DNA of 64,000 nucleotides. It comes from Amphiduros pacificus (Eukaryota; Annelida; Polychaeta; Phyllodocida; Hesionidae). Under the pieces are notes generated by a model. The model ran no database searches and was not told the origin of the DNA. It worked only from the letters and a program-made list of their open reading frames with translations. The stretch lies in the NCBI GenBank assembly GCA_949316495.1, contig OX439010.1, positions 26,293,766-26,357,765 of the forward strand, read 5' to 3'. Of this stretch, positions 1 through 10,950 are shown piece after piece (position 1 is the stretch's first letter; every line of letters starts with the position of its first letter). Both the position numbers and the translations under genes were made by a program.

Positions 1-10
1 AGAAGACATA

Positions 11-298
11 ATGCTAGACAAAGAAGGGGGAAACATTGAAAAAGGAGATATTTGGAAAAAAGAAATTAAACACATTTGTAAAAATAATAAATTAAAAGAT
101 ATTTTCAGATATTTATATCCAAACTGTAAAAGTTTTACTTTTGTTCAACAGAACATAAAATGTAGATTAGATCAATTTTATATAGATAAAGTTTTTGTAG
201 ATATTGGGAATGATGGCCGGGCAAATGAAGAGCCCATTGTTCTGGATAAACCAAAAGTATTATTATTAACAGAACAGGTAAACAGTACAAAAATGTAA
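11..298 (+). pseudogene. LINE endonuclease C-terminal fragment (Tx1/L1-like)
   Basis: The open frame contains a stretch reading FRYLYPNCKSFTFVQQNIKC followed by RLDQFYID. This matches the end of the APE-type endonuclease domain of Tx1/L1 LINEs, where an F-T-W/F run is followed by S/C-R-L-D-x-F-Y. The similarity stops near position 215 and the rest of the frame is not recognisable. No reverse transcriptase follows directly, so this is a broken piece of a copy that may begin left of the window. Family assignment is from recalled motifs. Confidence 0.5.
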
Positions 299-604
299 TC
301 TATTGTCACTGATTCAGAGTATATTTTTGTACCAGCTTGTGACGCAAATACGTCAGTAGTGTATCTTAGACAGGAACTATACAAAAATGGTACTATTATT
401 AGGCTCAGGGACTTTAATTGCATAATTGTAATGTTAGGTTCCCAGGACATTCTAGCAAATGTAAGCGTAAACAAAGTGTATGATAGTTTTAAGAGTATTG
501 TGAACATTCTGATAAATCATACTCATGCACAGGTCATACTCAGTACATTGCCTCCATCTCAGCTCAAATCTGTAGAGTTTGCAAACCTGAGTAAAAAAAT
601 CTAA
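299..604 (+). pseudogene. Short open frame, possibly SGNH-hydrolase-like, LINE-associated
   Basis: The 81-aa frame at 359-604 reads CIIVMLGSQDILANV, then a helix, then VILSTLPPS. The spacing resembles the G-x-N/Q-D block and following strand of SGNH esterase-like domains found in some retroelement proteins. The upstream part in the same frame is interrupted by a stop. This is a weak resemblance only. It lies between the endonuclease fragment and a repeat, so it probably belongs to the same decayed element. Confidence 0.25.
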
Positions 605-639
605 ATTATGAATATGAACCTCACCATTTGGAAAAGGGC

Positions 640-865
640 ATAAAAATCATCTGTAGAGATGGTTCAAGTAGGGTTTTTACAGTAAAGAAGGCAGAATAAA
701 TACAGAATAAGGGGGGAGGACATGTTTTGTTAGGGTTTTTAAAGTAAAGCAGGCAGATTAATTAAGTTTTAATTAAGTTAATTCACCATAGTACATATAA
801 TATATATATGTATTTTTACTAGATAAGTTATATATGGTGAATAAACAATTTTAAATACAAAAAAA
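640..865 (+). repeat. Dispersed repeat with TTCACCATA hairpin, copy A
   Basis: It contains GGTTTTTACAGTAAAGAAGG near 670, a variant near 735, and an AT-rich hairpin at about 783-834 bounded by TTCACCATA and TATGGTGAA. The same series occurs at 3395-3800. The two copies flank the LINE body at 890-2870 in direct orientation, so they may be untranslated ends of the same element family. Confidence 0.6.
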
Positions 866-889
866 AAGTAAGTAAACAATCAACGAAGG

Positions 890-1530
890 TATTCCTGGAA
901 CCGCGTTTGAAGCGATCGGACCCCTGGATTGCAACACACTTTAGCATGCTACGTTTAAAACACAAGATGTGCGCGATAAATTTGGGAAGCGGGGAAAAGT
1001 CATGATTGCTGGGTCAGAGGCAAGAGTTGTAGCATTGGTACACCCGTTCCTCAAAGTGAGGGTATACTGGGTACCATATTTTTTGACAATGAAGTCTGTT
1101 TGTGAGCAATTCACGAGGTATGGTGAAGTTATTGGAGCAGTGTATGAAAAAACTATGAATGCTGACCCTCTACAAGGGGCGTCTTCACTCATTAGAGTCT
1201 TATATTTAAGGTCAAACCAGGAGGTAACAAAGGAAGATTTACCTTACCGGTTTGTAGTTTGTTCTGAGGGGGAGGAGTTTCTGCGTTGTGTACAGTGGTT
1301 GGTAGACAGCCAAAGTGTTTCAGGTGCCACCAAGTGGGGCATAACAGAAGTGAATGTGACGAAAATATTGCACCAAATGTAACACGTTTGGACATGGGGA
1401 CGAAGAGTGCAGGTATGAGAAGAAAACATATACTTAGGGAATGTTTTCACCATATATGTCAAAATCAGGGGAAAAGGTACAAAAACTTCACAAAATTGTT
1501 TCACTCAAGTCTAAGACCATAGAGAATAAT
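890..1530 (+). pseudogene. Tx1/L1-like LINE ORF1 (gag-like, CCHC zinc knuckle)
   Basis: The frame at 969-1382 carries the ORF1 core with KVRVYWVPYFL, CEQFTRYGEVIGAVYEK and EDLPYRFVV, typical of Tx1-like ORF1 proteins of marine invertebrates. The knuckle CFRCHQVGHNRSEC (C-x2-C-x4-H-x4-C) follows in a different frame at 1286-1522, so at least one frameshift separates core and knuckle. ORF1 is followed after only about 120 bp by reverse transcriptase, so most of the ORF2 endonuclease is missing. It is a decayed plain LINE copy. Confidence 0.7.
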
Positions 1531-1639
1531 GAGATCGGGGAGGTAGAATCAGAACCAGTGCCATAAAGAAAGGGAGATGATTTGATTTCCATAATAGATA
1601 CAAAACTAACAATGGATTCAAAAACAAACCGTATTACTA

Positions 1640-2870
1640 CTGATTAGGATTTTGGAGGCCGATATCATTATTAAATGTAGATTATAAAATAATTTCAAAG
1701 GTATTAAGTTTAAGGCTGAGGAATGTTTTACCTTATATCATCAATATTGATCATGTGCTATACAAGGAAGATCAATTCATGATAGTGTTCATTTAATGTG
1801 GAATGTTTTTGACTATGTTGAACAAAAAGACATGCCATGTAGATGGGTAAACATAGACCAGTCAAAAGCCTTGATAGAGTTTCACATTATTTTCTAAAAA
1901 AGGTATTGAAGGCTTTTGGATTTGGACCTTTATTTATCCAATGGATATCATTACTATATAACAATATATCAAGTAGTGTTATTGTTAATGGTTTTATTTC
2001 AGAACAAATTTCTGTTAATAGGTCAGTAAGACAAGGGTGTAGTATATCCCCAATTTTATGTTTAATGTATAGAACCATTCGCTATTAGTGACCCACATAT
2101 AAAAGGGTTGGCAATGCCAGGAGGAAGTGGTGAAACTAGTCTAAGAATAATCCAACATGCTGACGACTATACATGTAGTGGTACTAACCCAGAATCTATG
2201 AGGAAAATATTTATGGTAAGTGAATTATATGGGTATGCATCAGGAGCAAAAATGAACAAAGAAAAGTTGTGTAATATTTTTGGGCAAATTGACAAATAAG
2301 CAAGAAGGTTTAAATGATATTAAATTGGTTAAATGCATAAAAGCTCTTGGAATTAAATACACTAACAATGGTATGTTGGATGAAAATTGGTCACCAGTTC
2401 TACGAAAATTAAAAACAACAATCAAAAGAGAACAAGGAAGAACGATATCCTATAGAGCTAAGGTGGTTATGACTGATATATTTTTATTAAGTAAATTTTG
2501 GCATGTTGGAACTTGTATTCCTTTGCCAACAAATGTAAATATACAAATAAAAATCTGTGATATATTCTTTTTCATGGAATAATAAAGTGGAGGGAGTAAA
2601 AAGAAATGCAATGTTACTTCCTTACACGCAAGGAGGAGTAGGCATTGATCATTTAAAAGCTAGGATTCAAGCCCTAAGAGTGATGCATCTCAGAAATTTA
2701 ATTTTTTGAAGTTTGACAACATGGCAACAGTTTGCAATATACTGGATAGGTATGGACAAAATTATAAATTTAAAGGATTTAGAAAGGAAATGTCCTCAAA
2801 TAACATTCCCCATTCAGAAGTTTAATGAGAGGTTAGAGGTATCTAACCGCAGTTAGAGGTGAACAGAATC
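1640..2870 (+). pseudogene. Tx1/L1-like LINE reverse transcriptase, broken
   Basis: Reverse-transcriptase blocks occur in order but in shifting frames. They are RPISLLNVDYKIISKVLSLR near 1658, FGFGPLFIQWISLLYNN with SVRQGCSISPIL at 1843-2088, the active-site block HADDYT near 2157, and the thumb/connection region ALGIKYTNNG to 2582. A post-RT tail lies near 2600-2700. At least three frame changes or stops interrupt it. RQG followed by A-D-D with this spacing is LINE-type. The copy is too damaged to be active. Confidence 0.75.
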
Positions 2871-3394
2871 ACATTTCGCTTAATGGCAGCATGAGGGCCA
2901 CTCATGCTCATGTCACCAACTCACCTGCCAGATGCCACCACTGGCCACCGGTCAGTGGCGGGTCAGTGGCGGGTCAATAGTCATTCTGTTTCTGTTCACC
3001 TCCAACCTGCCCTACTGCTTAGAATTAAATGTTGTAAGGGTTTTCATGGCAAGAATTCACTGTATTCACCAATTGTTACTATGTCAACACTTCTTGTTAC
3101 CATGTCTTTGTTACATGCCTCGGTTGATTGTCATCTACTTTCGGTATCTGGGTTTTGCAGCCCGCCATGTAACATAACTCAGTGGATCATTAGTAATTTG
3201 TAATGATGTTTGATTTATGTGCTTGGTGTGCTGTGTTTGTGTTTATTACCCATGCTTTATCTAAATAAAGCGTAATTCCACAAATTATTATGTGCTGCAT
3301 TCTCTCTCTAAACCCAAGTTTTGTACAGAAGTCTAGTAGTTGAATTTTTTTTTTCAAATCGTTTTTTTTAGATTTACCTGGTAATATAGTGTGA
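2871..3394. other. No gene seen; AATAAA near 3264
   Basis: Two short overlapping frames here lack recognisable motifs. A small direct repeat (GGTCAGTGGC) lies near 2950-2970. An AATAAA at 3264 followed by a T-rich stretch could be the 3' end of a transcript or element. Confidence 0.4.
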
Positions 3395-3800
3395 AACAAG
3401 GGTTCGAAGTAGGGCTTTTACAGTAAAGAAGGCAGAATAATTTTTTTGGGGGGGGGACAATATGGTTTCAGGATTTTATCGTAAAGCAGGCAGAATAAAG
3501 GAAAACAATGTTAAAAAAAGTATCTAGAAAAAAAAGAGTAACAAAGTGTGAAACAAAGGGTTGAAGTAGGGTTTTTACAGTAAAGCAGGCAGATTATTGA
3601 GAAACATCAGTAAAGGGAACATTGGATAGGACAAGTACTAGTGAAAAAAAGAGAAATAGTAAATCGTAAATAAAGACTTTAGAGTTAATTCACCATAGTA
3701 CATATAAGATATATTATGTATTTTTACGAATTAAGTCATGTATGGTGAATTTTACTAGTTATGTCATGTATGGTGAATTTTAAATGCAAAAAAAGGGTTT
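3395..3800 (+). repeat. Dispersed repeat with TTCACCATA hairpin, copy B
   Basis: Three variants of GGTTTTTACAGTAAAGNAGG occur at about 3412, 3475 and 3568. They are followed by TTAATTCACCATAGTACATA and two downstream copies of TCATGTATGGTGAATTTTA at about 3730-3782. This parallels copy A at 640-865 in the same orientation. Confidence 0.6.
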
Positions 3801-3859
3801 CTCTTTAAGGCAATTGATTTTTACAGCACCTTAACACTGTTTATGCTGTACACAGACTG

Positions 3860-4150
3860 ATCTGTATTTTGTTTGTTTGTTTGGGGTTTTACATCACTTT
3901 GAACTTTATTTCAGTCATTTCGTGATGAGACCTACTTGTGACAGATATAGTGCTGTCTCACTGAAATGTCATGTCGCATTTCCTTGACATGACAACCCAT
4001 CCAGTCACAGATTTACAAGGGCAACGGGTTAACCCTTTGGCACGGACCTCAGCTCATGTGTGAAATTGTATCATGAGTTCAATCTCGGCATGGCCGGGGA
4101 TCGAACCCACGACCTTTGGATCACCACAGAGGAACTGGTGCTAATAAAAC
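3860..4150 (-). repeat. tRNA-derived SINE, 5'-truncated, - strand
   Basis: Reverse-complemented, this matches the fuller SINE at 49897-50178. It has pol III box B (GGTTCGATCCC, the complement of 4097-4107), the central block with CAGTGAGxCAGCA, the GAAATGACTGAA tail block and the short terminal run. The tRNA-like head is cut just before box A at the 4150 side. This is an ordinary retroposed SINE. Confidence 0.7.
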
Positions 4151-4259
4151 CCTCTCTTATAAATGTCTCCAAACGTACCAGATGGTCAATAGTACTTCAA
4201 GTTTTTCTAAAGCAACTATGTGCAATAGAAATATAAGCTGCAGTTTCTAAAACCCACAC

Positions 4260-5260
4260 TAAATGCTCATTAATCATTCGTTCCATTTTTTAGATACAAC
4301 TGGTTAAAGCAATGGGTCTTTGCCAGATTTGGGAATGGGAATGATAGTTGCTTCACTCCATGAAGGAGGAAAATCACCACTTTCTCAAATATTATTAAAA
4401 ATTTCTAAAAGATGCCCAAGTGATTGATCAGGGAGGTATTTAAGGATTTGGTAGTGAGTTTCATCCGGCCCAGGAGCGGTATCATGAAATTTATCCAAAG
4501 CAAGTTTCAAAACTTCTATTGTAAATGATTTATCATATTGTTCCAAGTTATAAGATATAAAACTTATTTGGTTTCTTTCTTTTCTATTTTTCATTTGTTG
4601 AAATTTTGCAGAATAATTGTTGGATGAGGAATTCTTGGAAATTGTTTGACCTATCGTGTTACCTATTGCAGAAGGATTTGTAATTTATTGGCCATTATGA
4701 TTTAGATATTTGATCCTTGCTCCACCTCCCTTCCCAGTAATTTTACGCATTTTTTAATCTGTGAACGTGTATTTAATTTAGAAACGTAATCTTTCCAACG
4801 TTTTCGTTTGCTTATTTTAATAATATAACGGGCTTTAGCTCTTTTTTTTACGAAATTGGTGCAAATTATATTGAGTTGTCGATTTAATATTTTAAAAGCT
4901 TTTTTCGCTCCTTGACAGCTCTTTTGCACTCATCATTAAACCAGGGTTTTAGAATTTGGCTTTAATTTGGGAATACACCCATCAGCAATATCATACAATG
5001 ATTTTGTAAAAACTTGAAGAGGATCATCTACATTGATAAAAAATTCTGGAGTTATTTAATTAAAGCAGGATGTTTGAAATTTTGCCCAATCAGTTTTATG
5101 AAATTTCCACTTGGGGATTCATTCGTCTGGTGGAGGAAAATAGTTTTTAAAATAATGGGGTAATGATCACTACCCCATTGATCTTCCTCTACTTCCCAGG
5201 AATAGTCTAAAAAAAAATTTGGGGTGCACATGGAGAGATCTATTGATGTCAAACAATACT
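4260..5260 (-). pseudogene. Jockey-like LINE ORF2: end of endonuclease and start of RT, broken
   Basis: On the - strand, 5252-5052 encodes the endonuclease end with WEVEEDQWGSDHYPIIL, containing the catalytic S-D-H-Y motif. 4929-4702 encodes the linker, and 4594-4385 the start of RT with FHDTAPGPDETHYQILKYLP. A further piece reading ATIIPIPKSGKD (approximate) lies near 4330-4290 in another frame. The RT palm is absent beyond about 4265. Stops and frame changes separate the pieces. Confidence 0.7.
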
Positions 5261-5413
5261 GATGTTGAACAATCTGCGCATGCGTCGGTAATGGCGTTCG
5301 AGTTTTTTATCGGTTCCCGGTCTTAGTAGTTTAATAACGTATTACTGGATTGTGAACTGCTCATTACTGGCTTCCGAGCACGCTTCATACTGTCCTGAAC
5401 GCTTTAAGTGGTT
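5261..5413. other. Unrelated ~150 bp between two endonuclease pieces of the Jockey-like LINE
   Basis: The Jockey endonuclease frame stops matching at about 5414 and resumes near 5252. The intervening DNA contains CTGCGCATGCG and has no repeat terminus I can define. It is either an insertion or a heavily diverged stretch. Confidence 0.35.
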
Positions 5414-5713
5414 TTAGTGGATTCTTGCTGGCCATTTTTTGCAAGTAACGGGATTGTTTTTGCCACCCCAAAGATAGTTGTGAGCATTAAAATCACCAAC
5501 TAGCATATATGGTTGTGGCAGCTGAGTTATTAGGTTATTTAAATCTGTAATATTAATTGGTTCACTTGGTGGTAAATATACTGAACATATTGTCAATGTA
5601 TTGTGCAAGGTAACCCTAACAGCAGAAGCTTGTAAATTAGTATTTAATGTTACTTTACTTTGGGGTATACAGGATTTAACAAAAATAGAAACTCCGCCAT
5701 GTGCTCGGTCCAT
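5414..5713 (-). pseudogene. Jockey-like LINE APE endonuclease, central part
   Basis: The - strand frame reads GGVSIFVKSCIP, TICSVYLPPSEPI and PYMLVGDFNAHNYLWGG. The G-D-F-N-A-H block is the catalytic core of APE-type LINE endonucleases, and the whole order is that of the Jockey clade. It lies between ORF1 (5'-ward, higher coordinates) and the RT start, as expected for one element on the - strand. Confidence 0.75.
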
Positions 5714-6015
5714 TATGTCAATTGAACAGTTTTTATTATAAGGTACATATCCCTTAAGTGTTGTGGAATTATCTTTGAATTTAGTTTCTTGTTTTTGGGC
5801 TAATATTTTTGGGCTAATATTTTTGGGCTAATAACTCCAGTTCTGGCCTGTGTGCCTCAAATCCTCTAGAGTTCCATTGTATGATACTGCTGATAGACAT
5901 ATTAAAAATAATGAGTATTAATATAGGATTTAACATAATCATTTAGGTTTATGATTATGTTTTGAGTGGACAGGTGTAAAATGCATATCAGAAGAATCAC
6001 CTGTGTCCATCCTTT

Positions 6016-7158
6016 CTAAGGATTTAGTTCTATTTCTTTTAGTTTTGCTTTGATCTTGATTTCTTTTTTGTCTGATTTCTTAACTGGTCTATTGCTATTT
6101 ACATTTTTATTACTGGATGATGTGGAGGGAGTCTGTGAAGAGGTTTTAGTGGATTGAACTGTTGGTACATTTATTACTGGGGTAGTGGGTGTTTGGGTTT
6201 GAGTGGATGTTCCTGAAGATTTGGAGGTATTTGAAAAATAGGAATAACTCTTTTCATCGATTGGCCAGGTTATTTCTGTCTGTATTGCTATTGTTTTTGT
6301 CTCTTTGGTTTTTAAGGTGGTAGCATAGGATGTTTTGGAATTGTTAAAACTTTCTACACGTTTACGTGCCTCAGGAAAAGAAATGTTTTCAGTGTGGCAT
6401 ATTCGCTGAATTTCCGTTTCTTTTAAAAAGGAAGGACAATTCCGCAAATGCGATGGGTGATTGCCTTGGCAATTCACACATTTCATGACTTCCGAAGAAC
6501 ACTCTTCTCCACTATGCTCGGCTGTACATTTTGGGCAAGTTACATTTCCTTTGCATCGATCAGATCCATGTCCATACCTCTGACACTTGAAGCAGCGCAG
6601 AGGGTTTGGAATAAAAACATCAACTCAGACGTTTAAATAGCCAACTTTAATAGATGTTGGAAGCTGCGCTGCTTCAAATATCAGAATGAATGTATTGATT
6701 GGAACTTTGGTTCCATCCTTCTAAATAAAAAATTGTTTGCATTGGACTACATCTTGATCTTTTAGTTCATCCACTATTTCCTCTTCAGAAACTCCCGCCA
6801 GATCTGGGCATCTTATCACTCCTTTTTTATTATTGAGGGTCTTATGGGCCGTTATCAAAACTGGAACTGTGGCCAACATTCGGCATCTTAAAAGATTGTC
6901 CGCATGGCTTTTCCACTCAACTTCAATTAATAAACGTGTTCCCATTTTTTAAACTGTTTTCGGCACCCCGGCAATGCCTTGAATCCCCTTTGCAATTGCA
7001 AAGGGGGACATTTTTGCCAGGGTACGTTCAGCATCAGAACTTTCCGCAATTAAAAATCTCGACCATTTTTCTGTTTTATTTGAATCGTCATCACTGTCTA
7101 TGTCATTCCTAGGTTGTTTTTGTTTGTTTTGCTCCATGTGTGTTATTTTATATTTCAT
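6016..7158 (-). pseudogene. Jockey-like LINE ORF1 (three zinc knuckles), broken
   Basis: Read on the - strand from 7158. The N-terminus is acidic and low-complexity with the core KWSRFLIAESSDAERTLAKM. Next comes LLIEVEWKSHADNLLRCRML at 6945-6721. Then come three knuckles at about 6600-6440: CFKCQRYGHGSDRC, CPKCTAEHSGEEC and CVNCQGNHPSHLRNC. A Ser/Thr-rich tail ends at 6016. An in-frame TGA sits just before VDVFIPNPLRCF near 6630, and the N-terminal pieces are in other frames. This is the usual ORF1 of Jockey/X-element-type LINEs, in a dead copy. Confidence 0.8.
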
Positions 7159-7159
7159 C

Positions 7160-7440
7160 AGTTAGGTCCCCTAACCACCACGGAGCCAAACAAGGGGACA
7201 CCTTTCTGGGCCGGTAACTCCAAGCCCTGACGCCATGAGGATACCCAACATGACATACTCTTAGAATATAAACTCCACCCTTTCGGATTTTATTTATATC
7301 CCTTGATTGACCCAATCAGCAGTAATCTCCTTTCAGCAAATATTTATCAAAAATTTATCAATTGTTCCTAAATTTCAAACATTAAAATTGTCATTAATAA
7401 AAATCGAATAGCCAGAATATATTAAAGGAAATATATCACA
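7160..7440 (-). other. Probable 5' UTR of the Jockey-like LINE
   Basis: This noncoding stretch sits immediately 5' (on the - strand) of ORF1 and shows no other similarity within the window. Its assignment as 5' UTR rests on position only. Confidence 0.3.
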
Positions 7441-7690
7441 GGCCGGTTAAATCAGACCCAGGCCTAATCTGATCTGCCCGTCTGGTGAACATCTGGATCC
7501 AAGACAGGCATGTATCACTGCCAAACCAGCCCAGTGCTCAGCCCGTCAGGATTCCATATCCTCCCAACACAGGTCGCATCCCACGGCAAACAGGACGCCC
7601 CTTTAGTCACCTTTTATGACATGCTGGCAGGGCAATGGGGCTATTCTTTAATCCCAGCACCCAGAGGGGAGTTTTAATTCTGACATGGCT
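7441..7690 (-). repeat. Possible SINE-like dispersed repeat
   Basis: The block near 7600-7680 reads GTCACCTTTTATGACATGCT, then GGGCAATGGGGCTATTC and CCCAGCACCC. I recall closely similar blocks as an abundant dispersed repeat in marine lophotrochozoan genomes. No second copy is present in the window, so the call rests on recall. Confidence 0.35.
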
Positions 7691-8410
7691 ATATTGATAT
7701 TTAAAGTTGCATAGGTCCATGGAGGTTTTTTCTGGATATTTAAACATTACAGTCCGCTGCCCAATCGGTACAGCCAAGAACCTGTAATAAATCTAATGCC
7801 TTCTGTCATTTCTTTTTGACATATTCAAAATGAGGTATAAAAGATAATTTTAGGATCCTAAATAAAAATCAGGATCTGGGTGAACCTTCCATTTTCTACA
7901 AAAGTGTATACACACAGTTTTCTTTAAAGAAAACTTAAATCCATTATTATCAGCCCATTCTTGTATTCTATTAAGATGTTTTTGGAGCTGTCTTTCTATA
8001 GTATGCATGCTTGTGGACATATAACATAAATTGAAATCATCAACAAATAATGAACAATCTGTTCCAGGTCTCACACAATTTACAATGCTGTTGATTTTTA
8101 CAATAAATAGCGAAACATAATATACTAGCCCGTGAAACACCCATTTCTTGATCAAATGCATCAGAAAGTGATGAACCAACTCGGACCCTGAATTGTCTAT
8201 TTGACAAGAAACTTTGATTTGTGTGATATGGGATTAAGGGGTCGTTCACCCCTTTTTATTCACTCATCCCAAATTCCCACGTAGCACCAGATCTGGGCAT
8301 CTTATTACTCCCTTTTTATTGTTGAGAGTTTTGTGAGCTGTTATAATTACTGGAAGTCTGGCCAACGTTCGGCATCATAGAAGATTGTACGCATGGCTTT
8401 TCTTGTGCTT
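7690..8410 (-). pseudogene. Second Jockey-like LINE copy: ORF1 scrap joined to RT palm
   Basis: On the - strand, 8405-8285 repeats the ORF1 segment seen at 6915-6795 (RCPDLAG-type region). It is followed at once by RT sequence: SNRQFRVRVGSSLSDAFDQE (8249-8040) and CSLFVDDFNLCYMS with HLNRIQEWADNNGFKFS (8179-7850). FVDD is the RT active site. Endonuclease and the RT start are missing, so the copy has a large internal deletion as well as a frame change. Confidence 0.7.
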
Positions 8411-9090
8411 CTTCATGTTTCATGATATATCAAATTATTTTTCACACTCTTGTGGACTCTTGTGGATTTAATGCATTCAATCACAGGCTCCCATCTATTT
8501 TTGAAAAAGCCATTTCAAACTTCATACATACATAAGAATAGAGAAACACTTGATTTTTTATGTTTCTCGTCCACCTAAATGATCCTTTTTATGCTTATGG
8601 TCTTGACAACTTGACAGTATGATGCTTAGCGATTCTTATTGAACAAATCTATGACAAATGTACATAATAACTCCTCTCATAAAAGTTCAGATAATCTTAT
8701 GCAGTTTAAATATGATGCTGTCAAAGACGTATTTATACTTTCAAATAACACAAGTAAAACATTGAGTCTCTAGAAGATCAATTTTGATAAAATCAATCAA
8801 ACTGTGTTTTGCAAGTTCTTTAACATCTGACACTCAAACTTATCATCCCAGTTAAGAAAATAGAAGGGTGTCAAACGACTGTGACCTATTCTTATTCCAC
8901 TTTTAGTAGACTCTTCTCTTTAAAATGAACAGATAGACTAACAGAATCCTCAGCATTACCAAAATAAGCAAAATAATCTTGAACAAAATTGCAACACATA
9001 TGTCAGACTTCTCAAGACTTCAGAGTTTGTCATGCCTGGCGACTGTGGATTCCCACTGTCATCTTGACCTAACCCTAAAGGCGCATATGA
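8411..9090. other. No gene seen
   Basis: AT-rich sequence without long frames, recognisable motifs or repeats matching the rest of the window. Confidence 0.5.
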
Positions 9091-9095
9091 GCGAT

Positions 9096-9469
9096 AAGGG
9101 GCGATCCATTTGATTTTTGTGGGGTGGGGTGGGAGATTTTGGAAAAAAAATTTATTCACCCACCCCATCCCAGAAAAAAAATTTATTCATTCACCCTACC
9201 AAAGAAAAAAAAATTATTCATCCACCCTACCAAAGAAAAAAAAATTATTCATCCAGTACTGCTGTCCCACCCCACCCCACAAAAATCAAATGGATCGCCC
9301 CTTAACAAGAAAAAAAATTTATTCACCCACCCCACACCAGAAAAAAAATTTATTCACCCACCCCACACCAGAAAAAAAAATTATTCATCCACCCTACCAA
9401 AGAAAAAAAAATTATTCATCCAGTACTGCTGTCCCACCCCACCCCACAAAAATCAAATGGATCGCCCCT
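9096..9469. repeat. Palindromic repeat with GGGCGATCCATTTG arms and internal tandem units
   Basis: A left arm at 9096-9133 (GGGGCGATCCATTTGATTTT, then a G/T-rich run) is matched in inverted orientation by right arms ending at 9304 and 9469. The interior is built of A-rich units of about 30 bp (TTATTCACCCACCCCA plus eight or nine A). The block from about 9173 to 9304 is partly duplicated to 9341-9469. The frames across it are low-complexity and not genes. It is probably a small foldback transposon. Confidence 0.65.
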
Positions 9470-9479
9470 AACCTCTACT

Positions 9480-9960
9480 CGTTCTTAGTTTATGCCTCCG
9501 TCACATTTGCACCAGTTTATCAGCAATAATCTGAGAGATACCGTAGCCGTGGTCACATTATTAAAGGGTACCGCACGGCACGTGCAAGATTGAGTGGCAC
9601 AGACGTCTGTAGGATATCCTAAAGACGTCTAGATCATTGGCAGACGTCTGTAGGATATCCTAAAGACATCTAGATCATTTGATAGACGTCTGAAGGACAT
9701 CCTAAAGACGTCTATATGATATCTTACATGTATCGCCGATGTGCCTGCGGGACACTGCCGTGTACTTTAAGATGATATTTGCTCATAAGACATCAGGGAA
9801 ACGCCGGTAACTTTTATGTTGCAGCTAAAAGTTCCCGATGACCCGCCCGATGTCTTAAAGATGCCCAATTGTGGCCCATGATTGGCTTTATAAGGTACTT
9901 CGTGACGGGCATTGCTAATTGAAATATACAACGTATATAAGCGATAATGATCAGGTCATG
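9480..9960 (+). mobile_element. MITE-like element with AGACGTCT repeats, copy 1 (right end unclear)
   Basis: It begins near 9487 with TATGCCTCCGTCACATTTG, matching the inverted end of copy 2 (40030-40702). Inside are several AGACGTCT palindromes separated by AGGATATCCTAA. A conserved block follows: TAAGATGATATTTG, CATAAGACATC, AACGCCGG, CTTTTATGTTGCAG and AAAGATGCCCAATTGTGGCC. No coding frame is present, as in non-autonomous DNA transposons. The right terminus is not clear. Confidence 0.65.
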
Positions 9961-10795
9961 TCAAGAAATTCGGCTCTGCCCTCCATGCCAGCACGGCGCT
10001 ACCGATACCGTGTTGGAGCTTAAAATACACACCCAACAAATAGAATCTTACATTCAAACATTGTACTGAAAACATTGTTCCACGAGGTCGTATCGTTTTT
10101 GAATGTACAAATACATACTTTCTACCTTGTAAATCTAGGCTTACTGCATTATTCTGAGTCCACTTGTCTGCATTGTGTCATGCTCAGCACGACGAAAATT
10201 CTGGCTTTGACTGGTTCAGGTCAAAGACGATATGGTCTGAGCAAATGAAACGGATGGGTGTCGATTTCTCCATTGTGGCTCAGTGGCAAAACATCTTCTC
10301 ATCCAGTCACGTGACCTCGTCAAAGGTGGTGGAAAGGGACTCGCTTTATTACTTTCGGGGTGTATGAGTATACAAGAATAGGGTCATATTTCAGAACATA
10401 ACATGGACAAATATGGGATATTGGGGCATAAATATTTAAATCATATGGTTGGCTGGTATAACCAAATTCCGAGTTAAATAATTATAATCTATGCAAAAAT
10501 TTGCTGTTAACTAAAAGTGACATCTATTAGGGATTAATTCCAGCAGCCGTCAGGAGAATAAACATTATTTGGGAACAGGCTGATTGGGGAGCAGAGCTGA
10601 AAATTGTGTAGAGTTAACAAATGTCATGACTCCCAAATGTGTATACCCGAGCTGAAAATTGTGTCGACAAATTCCATGACCCCCAAACACATACCAAAAT
10701 GTCACGATTCTGGTAATTGATATTTAAAATTCCCCCAGGGTAATAAATGATCCCTCGGGGCAATAAATGAACCCCAAGGTCATGTGCCTTATCAG
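9961..10795. other. No gene seen
   Basis: A 67-aa frame at 10164-10367 has no recognisable motif. Two related blocks at about 10590 and 10650 (GAGCTGAAAATTGTGT) are a short imperfect direct repeat. Confidence 0.45.
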
Positions 10796-10799
10796 ATAT

Positions 10800-10950
10800 G
10801 ATTACCCCAGGGTGCCGGAGAGGTATCGTGTGTATGTGATTCAGTGAAGCAGCACTTTATCTGCTACAAGTAGGCCTCGTCACGAAATGACTGAAAGAAT
10901 GTTGAAAATGATGTGAAAACCCCAAACAAACATAAAAATCTAGTGAGTCA
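10800..10950 (+). repeat. SINE 3' fragment
   Basis: The block GATTCAGTGAAGCAGCACTT, then CTACAAGTAGGCCTCGTCAC and GAAATGACTGAA, ending in CCAAACAAACA, matches the 3' half of the SINE at 49897-50178 in the same orientation. The tRNA head is absent. Confidence 0.65.
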
